Shown here one piece after another: positions 1 to 7,902 of a DNA stretch of 64,000 nt. The translations under genes were made by a program, and so were the position numbers. The notes beneath the pieces are model-generated. The model was given only the letters and a program-made list of their open reading frames with translations. It was not told where the DNA came from and did not search any database. Source of the stretch: Chromatiales bacterium (GTDB lineage: Bacteria; Pseudomonadota; Gammaproteobacteria; Steroidobacterales; GCA-2729495). Numbering within the stretch: the first letter of the stretch is position 1; each line of letters starts with the position of its first letter. The DNA lies in assembly GCA_020351875.1 (NCBI GenBank), contig CP070671.1, positions 2,064,965-2,128,964 on the forward strand, read 5' to 3'.

Positions 1-450
1 ATCCTGGAACAGGAATCGTCGCTGTTCGGGCAGGCACTCGAGCACCAGGTCGTGAATGAAGTCGACGTTCCGCTGCAGCGGTTCGTGTGGCTTTTCCACG
101 TCGGGTGGTGCCGTGGCGATGGCCTGGATCAGGTTGCGCGCAAAGCCGTCGTGTTCTCGCGGCAGGTCACGCCACAAGACTAAAAAGATGTGGCGCAGGC
201 GCTTCTTGGGATCGTCGATGTTCCGGGCGGTATTGGCCAGCTCCATCAGGCGCGCCGTCGACAGCGGGATGTACACCTCGTAGAGCAGATGCAGCTTGGA
301 CGGAAAATAGGAATACAGGTTGGCGACCGACGTGCCCGCCGCCCGGGCAATGTCGGCCATCCGGCAGTGCGCGTAACCCTTGTCCCTGAAGAGGTCGAAC
401 GCGCTGCTCAGGATCGCCTTGCGCAACTCGGCTTTTTTAACCTGCGCCAT
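1..450 (-). CDS. TetR-family transcriptional regulator (3' end outside window)
   Basis: The 150 visible codons begin MAQVKKAELRKAILSSAF and hold a TetR N-terminal helix-turn-helix at about residues 8-52 (DLFRDKGYAHCRMADIARAAG, then SVANLYSYFPSK). The ligand-binding half runs off the window, so the C-terminus is unseen. The start at 450 has GGGGA five bases upstream; an in-frame ATG at 456 is an alternative. The gene is divergent from the TonB-dependent receptor, with 229 bases between, which is the usual layout for a local repressor of a receptor operon. Family is secure; the ligand and target are inference. Confidence 0.9.
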   Translation of the reverse strand, partial: MAQVKKAELRKAILSSAFDLFRDKGYAHCRMADIARAAGTSVANLYSYFPSKLHLLYEVYIPLSTARLMELANTARNIDDPKKRLRHIFLVLWRDLPREHDGFARNLIQAIATAPPDVEKPHEPLQRNVDFIHDLVLECLPEQRRFLFQD

Positions 451-470
451 GGTCATCCCCACCGCAAGAC

Positions 471-526
471 AAACAGTTTACTGAATCCTGTTTAATGACA
501 AAACCCAAATTATACTTACTGATCAG
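471..526. promoter_or_regulatory. putative TetR operator region between divergent genes
   Basis: AAACAG (471-476) and CTGTTT (488-493) form an inverted repeat with an 11-base spacer. A second site centred on the perfect palindrome CTGATCAG (519-526) shares the TTACTGA core with the spacer of the first. Both lie just upstream of the TetR gene start and in the shared intergenic region with the receptor. Size and position suit a TetR dimer. Binding is inferred. Confidence 0.45.
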
Positions 527-679
527 GTAGTTAACATTCTTTTCATCCGATCACGGCCGTGCTAAAGTAAACGCCGTTCGGTTTTGATCGGCTCTGGCAG
601 CAGCCAAGCAGCGTCGCTCTGCATGCTAGGGGCAACGGCACGACCGTTCCACAGGGGCTGCATGTTAACGGGGGTCAAC

Positions 680-3133
680 ATGGTTACGCGTCACTCATCA
701 CCTGGCTGCATCACGGCCAGGATGGTTCCCGCTGCAATTCTGTTCGGTTTGTTGGTCGCACTCGTCCACCCGGCAGCGTTAGCCGCGGAGGCCTTTGAAG
801 AAATCATCGTCACCGCGACGAAACGCGAGCAGTCGATCCAGGATGTCAGCATCGCGGTGACTGCGTGGTCGGGGCAGCAGATACGCGAGTTGAATCTCGA
901 GCAGAGCTGGGAGATCGCGCGGTTTACACCGGGGGTGAACATTGCTTCCACCAGCGGTGGCCAAGACACCCAGTTCACGATCCGCGGCGTCACGCAGACT
1001 GACTTCAACGACTCTATCGAACCGCCCAATGCCGTGTACGTGGACGACGGCTACATGGCCACGGTGCAGGGCAACCGCTTTGGTTTGTTCGACATCAACC
1101 GCGTGGAAGTGCTGCGCGGGCCGCAGGGCACCCTGTTCGGCCGCAACGCGACCGGCGGCCTGGTGCACTACATCACTAACCGGCCGGGCGAGGAGTTCGA
1201 GGCCTACGGCGACGTGATGGTGGGTTCCGACGAGCAGGTGCGGGTGGAAGGTGCGCTGAACACTCCCATCAACGACGACCTCGCGTTTCGCCTGTCGGCC
1301 GTTTACACGACCCGGGACGAACTCGTCGACAACAAGTATCCGCTGGGCAATGTCATCAACCCGATCACCAGCGTGCCCTATGTGCCGTCGACGGCCGGCC
1401 AGGGTGATTACTGGAACGACGACTCACTGGGGCTGCGCGGCCAGCTGCTGTGGAAGATCAGCGACAAGACCGAGCTGCTGGTGAGCGGCTTTTACTGGGA
1501 CGAGGAAATTTCCACCAACGGCAGCTACGAGCAGGGCGCGGTAACGGCCATCCTCGACGGTGCCGGCCGGCACGTGAACACGATTTTTGCGAAGGACGAT
1601 CCCCAGGGTTGCGAGGCGCTGGGTACCGACGGCACCTGCCAGGACATCGACTTCGTGGACGGCACTTTTGGCGCGCAGACCCGTCCGGTGCAGGGCGGCG
1701 ACCTGTTCGGCTTTGTCGACCCGGGCGGCGGCGGCGACCAGAAGGTCTCGGCCGATCATTCCATCGACAACTTCAACACCTACGAAATGTACGGCCTAAC
1801 GGCTCGCCTGACCTGGGACCTGGGCCCGGCCTTGCTGACCTCCATCACCCATTACATGGACTACGACAAACGCCAGTCGCTCGACACTGACCTGGCCCCG
1901 GTGCCGCAGTCGGTGGTGATGAACGAGAACGACAGCGACACCATTTCGCAGGAACTGCGCCTGAGCGGTGAAACCGACCGCTTCGTGTGGCAAACGGGTT
2001 TCTACTACCTGGGCTTCGATAACGACAACGTGATCGGCTTTGGTTTTCCGCCGGACTCGCCCATCACGCTGCTGATCGGCGGCGTCGATCCGGTGTTCAC
2101 GGGGCCCTTCGAATCCAACAGCTTCGCCCAGTGGGACCGCGATTCCTACTCACTGTTCGGCCAAGTGGACTACAGCCTGACGGATCAATGGACCTTCGTG
2201 CTCGGTGGGCGAATCATCCTCGAAGAAGCCGACTACAAGTACCGGCAGGCCTTTTACACCAGCAACATCGACCAGAAAGTGGAAGACGGTCAGCCGCCAT
2301 TGAATTCCTTCCTGAGCTACCCGTCGTTCGAGGATGATCCCGACGACTGGCTGTGGGCGGGCCGGGTGGTGCTCGAGTTCCGGCCGAACGACGAGCTGAT
2401 GTTCTACGGCGGCGTGAATCGCGGCACCAAGGCCGGCGGCTTCAACGGCAAGCTGAACGACTTCTCGCCGCCATTGCCCACCAACGACATCCCGTACGAT
2501 GACGAAACGCTGTATGCCTACGAGATCGGCGTGAAGTCGACGCTGTTTGACGGCACCACGCGCCTGAACGCGTCTGCCTATTACTACGACTACGAGGACT
2601 ACCAGGCCTTCGTGTTCGTCGGGGCCTCCGGTTTCGTGCGTAACGCCGATGCGGAAACCTACGGGTTCGAAGTCGAGCTGAATTCGCGGCCCATCGACGC
2701 GCTGGACCTGTCGCTCAGTGCGTCGTATATCGATGCAGAAGTCCAGGACCTGGAGATTGCGACGGATATCATCGACGACGTGGAACCGCCGCACACCCCG
2801 GAATGGCAGCTCGCCAGCATCGTGCGCTACACCTTCTTCGACCTGCTGTTCAACGGCGACGTCACGCTGCAGGGCGCGGTCACCTACACCGACGAACGCT
2901 ACTTCAACATCCGCAATTTTGACGGGCAGCTGATGGACGACTACACGCTGGTGGATGCGCGGGTGTCGTGGACCAGCGACGACGACCGCTGGCAGGTCGG
3001 CGTTTTCGGCCAGAACCTGACCGACGAGGAATACAAGGTCACCGGTTTCGACCTGGCCACCTTCTGCGGTTGCAACGAAGAGGCCTGGGGCCGACCCCTG
3101 TGGTGGGGCGTCGACGCCCGCGTCACTTTCTGA
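680..3133 (+). CDS. TonB-dependent outer-membrane receptor
   Basis: The protein has 817 residues: a signal peptide (hydrophobic run ending ALAA near residue 35), a TonB-box-like segment EEIIVTATKRE, a plug domain with the RVEVLRGPQGTLFGRNATGG motif, and a long beta-barrel ending in terminal Phe (VDARVTF), as outer-membrane barrels do. I chose ATG 680 because GGGGGT lies five bases upstream and it places the signal peptide at the N-terminus; in-frame ATGs at 662 and further upstream are less likely. It heads a run of five plus-strand genes (to 6616) and is probably controlled by the divergent TetR gene. The substrate is unknown; this subgroup imports varied organic molecules. Confidence 0.95.
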   Translation: MVTRHSSPGCITARMVPAAILFGLLVALVHPAALAAEAFEEIIVTATKREQSIQDVSIAVTAWSGQQIRELNLEQSWEIARFTPGVNIASTSGGQDTQFTIRGVTQTDFNDSIEPPNAVYVDDGYMATVQGNRFGLFDINRVEVLRGPQGTLFGRNATGGLVHYITNRPGEEFEAYGDVMVGSDEQVRVEGALNTPINDDLAFRLSAVYTTRDELVDNKYPLGNVINPITSVPYVPSTAGQGDYWNDDSLGLRGQLLWKISDKTELLVSGFYWDEEISTNGSYEQGAVTAILDGAGRHVNTIFAKDDPQGCEALGTDGTCQDIDFVDGTFGAQTRPVQGGDLFGFVDPGGGGDQKVSADHSIDNFNTYEMYGLTARLTWDLGPALLTSITHYMDYDKRQSLDTDLAPVPQSVVMNENDSDTISQELRLSGETDRFVWQTGFYYLGFDNDNVIGFGFPPDSPITLLIGGVDPVFTGPFESNSFAQWDRDSYSLFGQVDYSLTDQWTFVLGGRIILEEADYKYRQAFYTSNIDQKVEDGQPPLNSFLSYPSFEDDPDDWLWAGRVVLEFRPNDELMFYGGVNRGTKAGGFNGKLNDFSPPLPTNDIPYDDETLYAYEIGVKSTLFDGTTRLNASAYYYDYEDYQAFVFVGASGFVRNADAETYGFEVELNSRPIDALDLSLSASYIDAEVQDLEIATDIIDDVEPPHTPEWQLASIVRYTFFDLLFNGDVTLQGAVTYTDERYFNIRNFDGQLMDDYTLVDARVSWTSDDDRWQVGVFGQNLTDEEYKVTGFDLATFCGCNEEAWGRPLWWGVDARVTF

Positions 3134-3146
3134 GCCACCCTCGGCC

Positions 3147-4121
3147 ATGGCTAGCCGCACTGTCAGTTGCCGCTCCCGCCCACCGGGCCACTGCCGGTGG
3201 GCCGCCTGGGCTGCGGCCCTGGTGCTCGGGCTGTCCGCCGCCCACGCCGCGCCGCCGATGGTGCCGGCCGGCAAGACGGTGCAGCTCACCGAGCAGGTGT
3301 ACATGATTCCCGACCAGGGCGTCCCGCTGGTGCCGAACGTCGGCATCATCGTGGGCAGTGCCGGCGTGCTGGTGGTCGATACCGGCATGGGGCCGGCGAA
3401 CGCCGAGATCGTGCTGAACGAGGTGCGCCAGATTACCGACAAGCCGATCCTGTACCTGGTGTCCACGCACTTTCATCCCGAGCACAACTTCGGCGCCCAG
3501 TCGTTCCCGCTCAGCACGGTGCTGATCTACTCCACCGCGCAGCATCGCGACGTGCTGACCAAGGGCGAGGCCTACCGCACCTGGTTCATCGACATGTTCG
3601 GTGCCGACGTGCAGGCGCTGCTCGAGCCGGTGAAACTGGTGACACCGGATGTCACCTTCGAACGGCGCGCGGTGGTGAATCTCGGCGATCTGCCGGTGGA
3701 GCTCTTGCACTTTGGCTATGCGGCCCACACCGGCGGCGATACGGTGATCTATCTGCCCGAGCAGAAAATCCTGTTCGCCGGCGGACTGACACCCAACCAG
3801 GGCTTCCCGATCGTGCCGGATGGCGACTCGAGCGTGCGGGGCTGGATTGCGACGCTGGACGACCTGGCGGCGCTCGACGCTGCCACCGTGGTGCCCGGCC
3901 ACGGCCAGCTCACTGACGCGCAGGTGATGCAACGGGTGAAGACCTACCTCACCAGCGTGCAGGGCCAGGCGCGCGACCTGAAAGCCGCCGGCGTGGCGCT
4001 GGCCGACGCACAGGACCGCCTGTACACCGTCTTCACACAGCGTTATCCCGACTGGCGCGAACCCGACTGGATCCGGAACGCGGTGGAGCTGAGCTACGCC
4101 GAGGCCGATGCCGCCAACTGA
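3147..4121 (+). CDS. exported metallo-beta-lactamase-fold hydrolase
   Basis: A 324-residue protein with an N-terminal hydrophobic signal (residues 18-35, ending AHAA). The MBL-fold landmarks are in order: VVDTG (77-81), THFHPEHN (107-114), a third His in YAAHTGG, an Asp-bearing strand near LPEQKILFAGG, and VVPGHGQ. The metal motif reads H-x-H-x-E-H, with Glu where HxHxDH is usual. It starts 13 bases after the receptor stop and overlaps the next gene by 14 bases, so it is cotranscribed and translationally coupled. The likely role is periplasmic hydrolysis of a substrate taken up with the receptor; the substrate cannot be read from sequence. Confidence 0.85.
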   Translation: MASRTVSCRSRPPGHCRWAAWAAALVLGLSAAHAAPPMVPAGKTVQLTEQVYMIPDQGVPLVPNVGIIVGSAGVLVVDTGMGPANAEIVLNEVRQITDKPILYLVSTHFHPEHNFGAQSFPLSTVLIYSTAQHRDVLTKGEAYRTWFIDMFGADVQALLEPVKLVTPDVTFERRAVVNLGDLPVELLHFGYAAHTGGDTVIYLPEQKILFAGGLTPNQGFPIVPDGDSSVRGWIATLDDLAALDAATVVPGHGQLTDAQVMQRVKTYLTSVQGQARDLKAAGVALADAQDRLYTVFTQRYPDWREPDWIRNAVELSYAEADAAN

Positions 4122-5181
4122 CACCGCCACGCTGACTTACCTGGGGCGCGCCGACGCGTCGCGGCTCCTCGCTTTCGGTGGAGTGGTGCTGGTGGTCATC
4201 GGCATGCTGCTGGGCGAGATCTACGCCATTTACATCTCGCACGTGGCGAACGGCTTTATCCGGCAACACTGGCTCGCGATCATCGACGCGGCGGTGAACG
4301 GTGACCTCGACGCGATGACCGATGCCTTTGGCGCGATTGCCGAACTCAGCGAAACACGCGGCCGCACCATGAATACGCATTCCCACATTGCGGCCTACGG
4401 GGTGCTGGCCCTGGTGCTGGCCTATCTCCAGCCGCGCCTGCGCCTGCCGGCGGCCACCGCGCGCTGGCTCGCGTGGGTCTACCTCGCCGGCGCCACGCTG
4501 CAGGTGGCGGGCGTTTATCTCAGCCAGTACGTGGGCGGCTGGGTGCTGAATGCGTCGGACCTCGGTGCGGTGCTGGTGATCGGTGTGGTCGCCGCCACGT
4601 TCTGGGCCGTGCTGCCGGGCACGAGCGAGTCGGCCACGTGGCGCGAGCACCTGCACGCGCACCTGGCGTCACCCGCCAGCCGTTACCTGCTGAAAAGCGG
4701 CCTGCTGCTGATGCTGCTGGGGATGGCGTTTGGCCTCTATTACGCGTGGCGGCTGGTCAGCGTCGACGAACCGGCCGTGTACCAGGCCATGGATGGTGCC
4801 ATTCGCGAGGTACTGGCCGGTAACCCGGCCGCGGGCCGGGACGAGATCGTCACCTTCAAGCGGTCGCAGTCGAAAATTGCGATCACCGCGGCGGCGCACT
4901 CCCATGCGCTGGAGTTTGGCTTCCTGATGCTGCTGCTCGCGCTGGTGCAGCGCTACGTGCTGCTCAGCCGGCGCTGGCAGTTGCGCTGGGCGCAACTCTT
5001 GTCGGTCGGTGCGTACCTGCTGCCGGTGTGCGTCTACCTGGCCACGCTGTATGGCTTGCGGGCGGCGGCCTTCGCGGATATCTCCGGCGGGCTCGTCGTG
5101 CTGGGCCTGTTGGCCATGGCCGTGGGCATGATTCGCTACACGGGCGTGCTGGATGTGCGCGCCGGGGCCGGGGCGCCGTGA
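4108..5181 (+). CDS. multi-pass membrane protein with two H-x-H four-helix modules
   Basis: 357 residues with about eight predicted membrane segments arranged as two similar halves. Each half has a first helix (LLLxGxxxGxxYA type), a long extracytoplasmic loop, then a helix opened by a His pair: NTHSHIAAYG in the first half and AAHSHALEFG in the second, followed by two or three more helices. The paired His at a helix start could bind metal or haem; that is inference. The start codon lies inside the 3' end of the MBL gene, and the stop overlaps the next gene by four bases (GTGA). I do not recognise a named family. It is one of two adjacent genes built from the same unit. Confidence 0.85.
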   Translation: MPPTDTATLTYLGRADASRLLAFGGVVLVVIGMLLGEIYAIYISHVANGFIRQHWLAIIDAAVNGDLDAMTDAFGAIAELSETRGRTMNTHSHIAAYGVLALVLAYLQPRLRLPAATARWLAWVYLAGATLQVAGVYLSQYVGGWVLNASDLGAVLVIGVVAATFWAVLPGTSESATWREHLHAHLASPASRYLLKSGLLLMLLGMAFGLYYAWRLVSVDEPAVYQAMDGAIREVLAGNPAAGRDEIVTFKRSQSKIAITAAAHSHALEFGFLMLLLALVQRYVLLSRRWQLRWAQLLSVGAYLLPVCVYLATLYGLRAAAFADISGGLVVLGLLAMAVGMIRYTGVLDVRAGAGAP

Positions 5182-5690
5182 ACGGCTCGTCGCGGCTGCT
5201 GTTGATCGCCGGTCTGCTGCTGATCCTGGCCGGCTTTCTGTTCGGTCTGGGCTTCAGTCTCGCGGTCGATCACCAGGCGCGCCTGGTGGCCTTTGATGAC
5301 TACGGGCCGGTGTTTGTCAGCCTGGGCGAGGCCGGGGTCATTCCGGACGAGGTCCATGCGGCCAGCGACCAGCGCAGCCTGGCCCATCGTCGCGCCATGG
5401 ACGTGCACACCCACAGTGTCAATCTGGGCATCCTGCTGTTGCTGATCGGGCTCTTAAGCCCGCTGCTGGCCGGGGGCCAAACGTGGCAGCGGCGCGGGCT
5501 GCTGGCGTTGGCCGGTGCGGCGTGGCTGTATCCCGCCGGCCTGTTGCTGCAATTCTTCGGCAGCACGCGCGCGGGGGAAATCGTGGCAGCCATCGGCGCG
5601 GCGGTGATCATCGTCGCCTTCGCCGTCGTGTTCTTGCGCATTAGCCGGGCCCTGGGCGCGCTGGCGACCGCGTCGACTGCGAGCCGGTGA
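5178..5690 (+). CDS. membrane protein, single H-x-H four-helix module
   Basis: 170 residues, GTG start overlapping the upstream stop as GTGA. It has four hydrophobic segments: a helix at about residues 6-28, a 60-residue loop, then DVHTHSVNLGILLLLIGLL, and two further helices. The H-T-H-S pair sits exactly where both halves of the upstream protein carry H-S-H, so this is a third copy of the same module. The stop again overlaps the following gene as GTGA. Function unknown; context suggests a membrane complex with its neighbour. Confidence 0.85.
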   Translation: MNGSSRLLLIAGLLLILAGFLFGLGFSLAVDHQARLVAFDDYGPVFVSLGEAGVIPDEVHAASDQRSLAHRRAMDVHTHSVNLGILLLLIGLLSPLLAGGQTWQRRGLLALAGAAWLYPAGLLLQFFGSTRAGEIVAAIGAAVIIVAFAVVFLRISRALGALATASTASR

Positions 5691-6616
5691 GCGACACACG
5701 CGACTTCGAAGTCGTCGCCGACGGTCTGCAGTTCCCGGAAGGCCCGGTCGCGCTGCCGGACGGTTCGGTGCTGGTGGTGGAAGTGGCGGGCGGCACACTG
5801 ACCCGGATCGCCCCCGCCGGGGAGGTCGAGGTGATCGCCGAACTCGGCGGTGGCCCGAACGGCGCGGCCATCGGCCCCGACGGGCTCTGTTACGTGTGCA
5901 ACAACGGCGGCTTCGTCTGGTTCGAGGAAAGTGGCCTGCTGATGCCCGGCGATGCGCCGGCCGATTACGCGGGCGGGCGCATCGAGCGGGTTGACCTGGA
6001 ATCCGGCCGGCACGAGGTGCTGTACACCGAGTGCAATGGCCACAAGCTCAAGGGGCCGAACGACCTGGTCTTCGACGGGGCCGGTGGTTTCTGGTTCACG
6101 GATACCGGCAAGCATTATGGCCGCATGATGGACCGTAGCGCCGTGTACTACGCGACCACCGACGGTCAACACATCGAAGAGGTGTTCTTTCCCTTCGATC
6201 ACACCAACGGCATTGCACTGGCCCCCGACGATGCGACGCTGTACTTCGCCGAAACCTTCACGGCTCGAATCTGGCAGTTCGCGCTGCGCGCGCCCGGTAC
6301 GCTCGCGGCCCCTGTGCAGCCGTTCAACCCGGCCGATTTGCTGTACGGCGCCCCCGGTCTCGTGGGCTTCGATTCCATGGCCGTCGACAGCGCCGGCAAC
6401 GTCTGCCAGGCCACGCTCTTCAACGGCGGTGTCACGGTCATTTCACCAGCCGGGCAACTGGTGGAGTTTCTCCCGATGCCCGACCCCTTTGTGACCAACA
6501 TCTGTTTCGGTGGCGACGACCTGCAGACTGCCTACCTGGCACTGGCCGGCAGCGGCCAGCTCGTGAAACTGCGCTGGCCAAGACCGGGTCTGCCGTTGCA
6601 CTTTCTGAACAGGTAA
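5687..6616 (+). CDS. SMP-30/gluconolactonase/LRE family protein
   Basis: 309 residues, GTG start. Six-bladed propeller features of SMP-30 lactonases are present: FPEGPVALPDGS (metal Glu), GGGPNGAAIGPDG, GPNDLVFDGAGGFWFTDTG (metal Asn), TNGIALAPDD, and SMAVDSAGNV (metal Asp). There is no signal peptide, so it should be cytoplasmic. Members hydrolyse lactones, often in sugar or aromatic catabolism. It is the last gene of the receptor operon, coupled by a four-base overlap. Exact substrate unknown. Confidence 0.88.
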   Translation: MSDTRDFEVVADGLQFPEGPVALPDGSVLVVEVAGGTLTRIAPAGEVEVIAELGGGPNGAAIGPDGLCYVCNNGGFVWFEESGLLMPGDAPADYAGGRIERVDLESGRHEVLYTECNGHKLKGPNDLVFDGAGGFWFTDTGKHYGRMMDRSAVYYATTDGQHIEEVFFPFDHTNGIALAPDDATLYFAETFTARIWQFALRAPGTLAAPVQPFNPADLLYGAPGLVGFDSMAVDSAGNVCQATLFNGGVTVISPAGQLVEFLPMPDPFVTNICFGGDDLQTAYLALAGSGQLVKLRWPRPGLPLHFLNR

Positions 6617-6735
6617 GGAGCTTTAAGTCCCCGCGCCGCACCAGCCGGATGATGGCCTTTTGCTGGCCGCGGAATTCGTCGTAGCCGAAGACGTCGCGGA
6701 GGATCTGGTGGGCGGGGTGGTCACGGGGGGAGGAT
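6617..6735 (-). pseudogene. recQ: recQ 5' remnant
   Basis: Reading the minus strand from about 6735 gives RDHPAHQILRDVFGYDEF, then RGQQKAIIR and LVRRGD. This matches the extreme N-terminus of RecQ helicases (LRDVFGYDEFRGQQ..II), but the frame then runs into the SMP-30 gene without the Walker A motif that should follow within about 20 residues. Only about 35 codons survive, so it is a decayed fragment. It shows that an ancestral recQ was cut here. Confidence 0.6.
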
Positions 6736-6846
6736 AGCAGCGACCCTGGCGCCGGGGTGAGGCTATCGCAACGTCCCCCGCCTAAGCGCGACGGTAGAAT
6801 GTCAGCTCACGCGAGTCGGGGCGGGCCTAAGTGAGAAGAATTCTTT

Positions 6847-7785
6847 TTAGAATTTAACTTCCGGTGGCAAGCTATGAAGCGACCAAATTTCGTAGGGAAC
6901 CACTTCCGTCGTAAAAGGATCCGAAAACAAGCGGTCTTCGAACCAATTGAGGCGCATGGCATCTTGGGCCGCAATATCTTCGTCCGTAAACGGATCGTCC
7001 GCGCGCTTTTCCGCAAGCGTCAAATATGAATCAAGGAGTGTTTCATAGGCTTCGGTGACGAAGTTGAAATTGTCTTCTGTCACCCTAAGCATTGGCTGCA
7101 CATAGAAACTACCGCCTATACAAGCCACTTTTCGACGGTAGCGCCTATCGGTTGCTGCCGCCGCTTCATCGTCGCCTTTGCAACTCAATTCTCGATGCGG
7201 CTTGGGGTCAACTCCATATTTTTCATAAACCGAATCCATTGCCTCTTTCATGTAGAGCAAATCTTCCTCGGGCGTCGCCCCCGGCAAAACATCAAGAAAA
7301 CCCCCAATCGAACTGTTGCCGTCCGGGTAAAACTGGATTACGAAAGCGGCATGAATCATGCCGACCAATGGAGTCTTTGCATGCATGTCGACGGAATAGA
7401 ATCGACTCCAGACTGTCTGCTTTTGAAAGTCCCGCGTCGGCTTTTTTGTGATGTTGTAGGCGCGCCCCCCTTTTTGAATGACTGGCCCGCGCGCCGCCTT
7501 GGCGTTGTGATCCGCGTACTCCGTGCTCATTACGCGCGTTTCATGTTCGTTGCCGCCGTTCATCTTGTCTATACGGCCGAAATACATGTCCTCCATTCGG
7601 GAGAAGAAGACGAGCGCGCGCGCGGCAAATGCTCTTTGCTCTTCATTCAAGCCGGCAAAATCGCTCGTAAAAAGTGCGTCGTCCTCTGCCAATGCAGCAG
7701 ACGTAGATGTTATCGCAAGCAGGATAGCAACCACTATTCCTGTGCCGATTGCAGTAATCCTATTTAGCCATCCGGAGAAAAACAT
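6847..7785 (-). CDS. exported protein resembling coproporphyrinogen III oxidase
   Basis: 312 residues with a signal peptide (hydrophobic residues 10-32, then ALAEDD). The start ATG at 7785 is set by GGAGGT four bases upstream. Segments recall oxygen-dependent HemF: GGNEHETRV, GPVIQKGGRAYNIT (compare F-E-K-(G/A)-G-V-N-F-S), TPLVGMIHAAFVIQF, FEEDxxY-like SIGGFLDVLPGATPEEDLLYMK, and the C-terminal SLPPEVKF (compare SLPP-V-W). Ordinary HemF is cytoplasmic and more conserved, so this is at best a distant exported relative. The gene is visibly more AT-rich than its neighbours, suggesting transfer. It sits alone between a remnant and a transporter. Confidence 0.5.
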   Translation of the reverse strand: MFFSGWLNRITAIGTGIVVAILLAITSTSAALAEDDALFTSDFAGLNEEQRAFAARALVFFSRMEDMYFGRIDKMNGGNEHETRVMSTEYADHNAKAARGPVIQKGGRAYNITKKPTRDFQKQTVWSRFYSVDMHAKTPLVGMIHAAFVIQFYPDGNSSIGGFLDVLPGATPEEDLLYMKEAMDSVYEKYGVDPKPHRELSCKGDDEAAAATDRRYRRKVACIGGSFYVQPMLRVTEDNFNFVTEAYETLLDSYLTLAEKRADDPFTDEDIAAQDAMRLNWFEDRLFSDPFTTEVVPYEIWSLHSLPPEVKF

Positions 7786-7902
7786 ATTTACCTCCAATGT
7801 GGGTGACGGAGCTCAATAAATAGGGTCGGAGTAAAAACGGTTTGAAGCGGTTGTTGGGCGCTCTCCGCGGGTTGGCGTCCGGGCGAGACACCTATCCCCC
7901 AT

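Noticed and set aside
2150-3466. Long minus-strand open frame of 438 codons over the receptor and MBL genes
   Set aside because: It is antisense to two well-supported genes, has low-complexity H/R/V/G content and no motif; typical shadow in GC-rich DNA.
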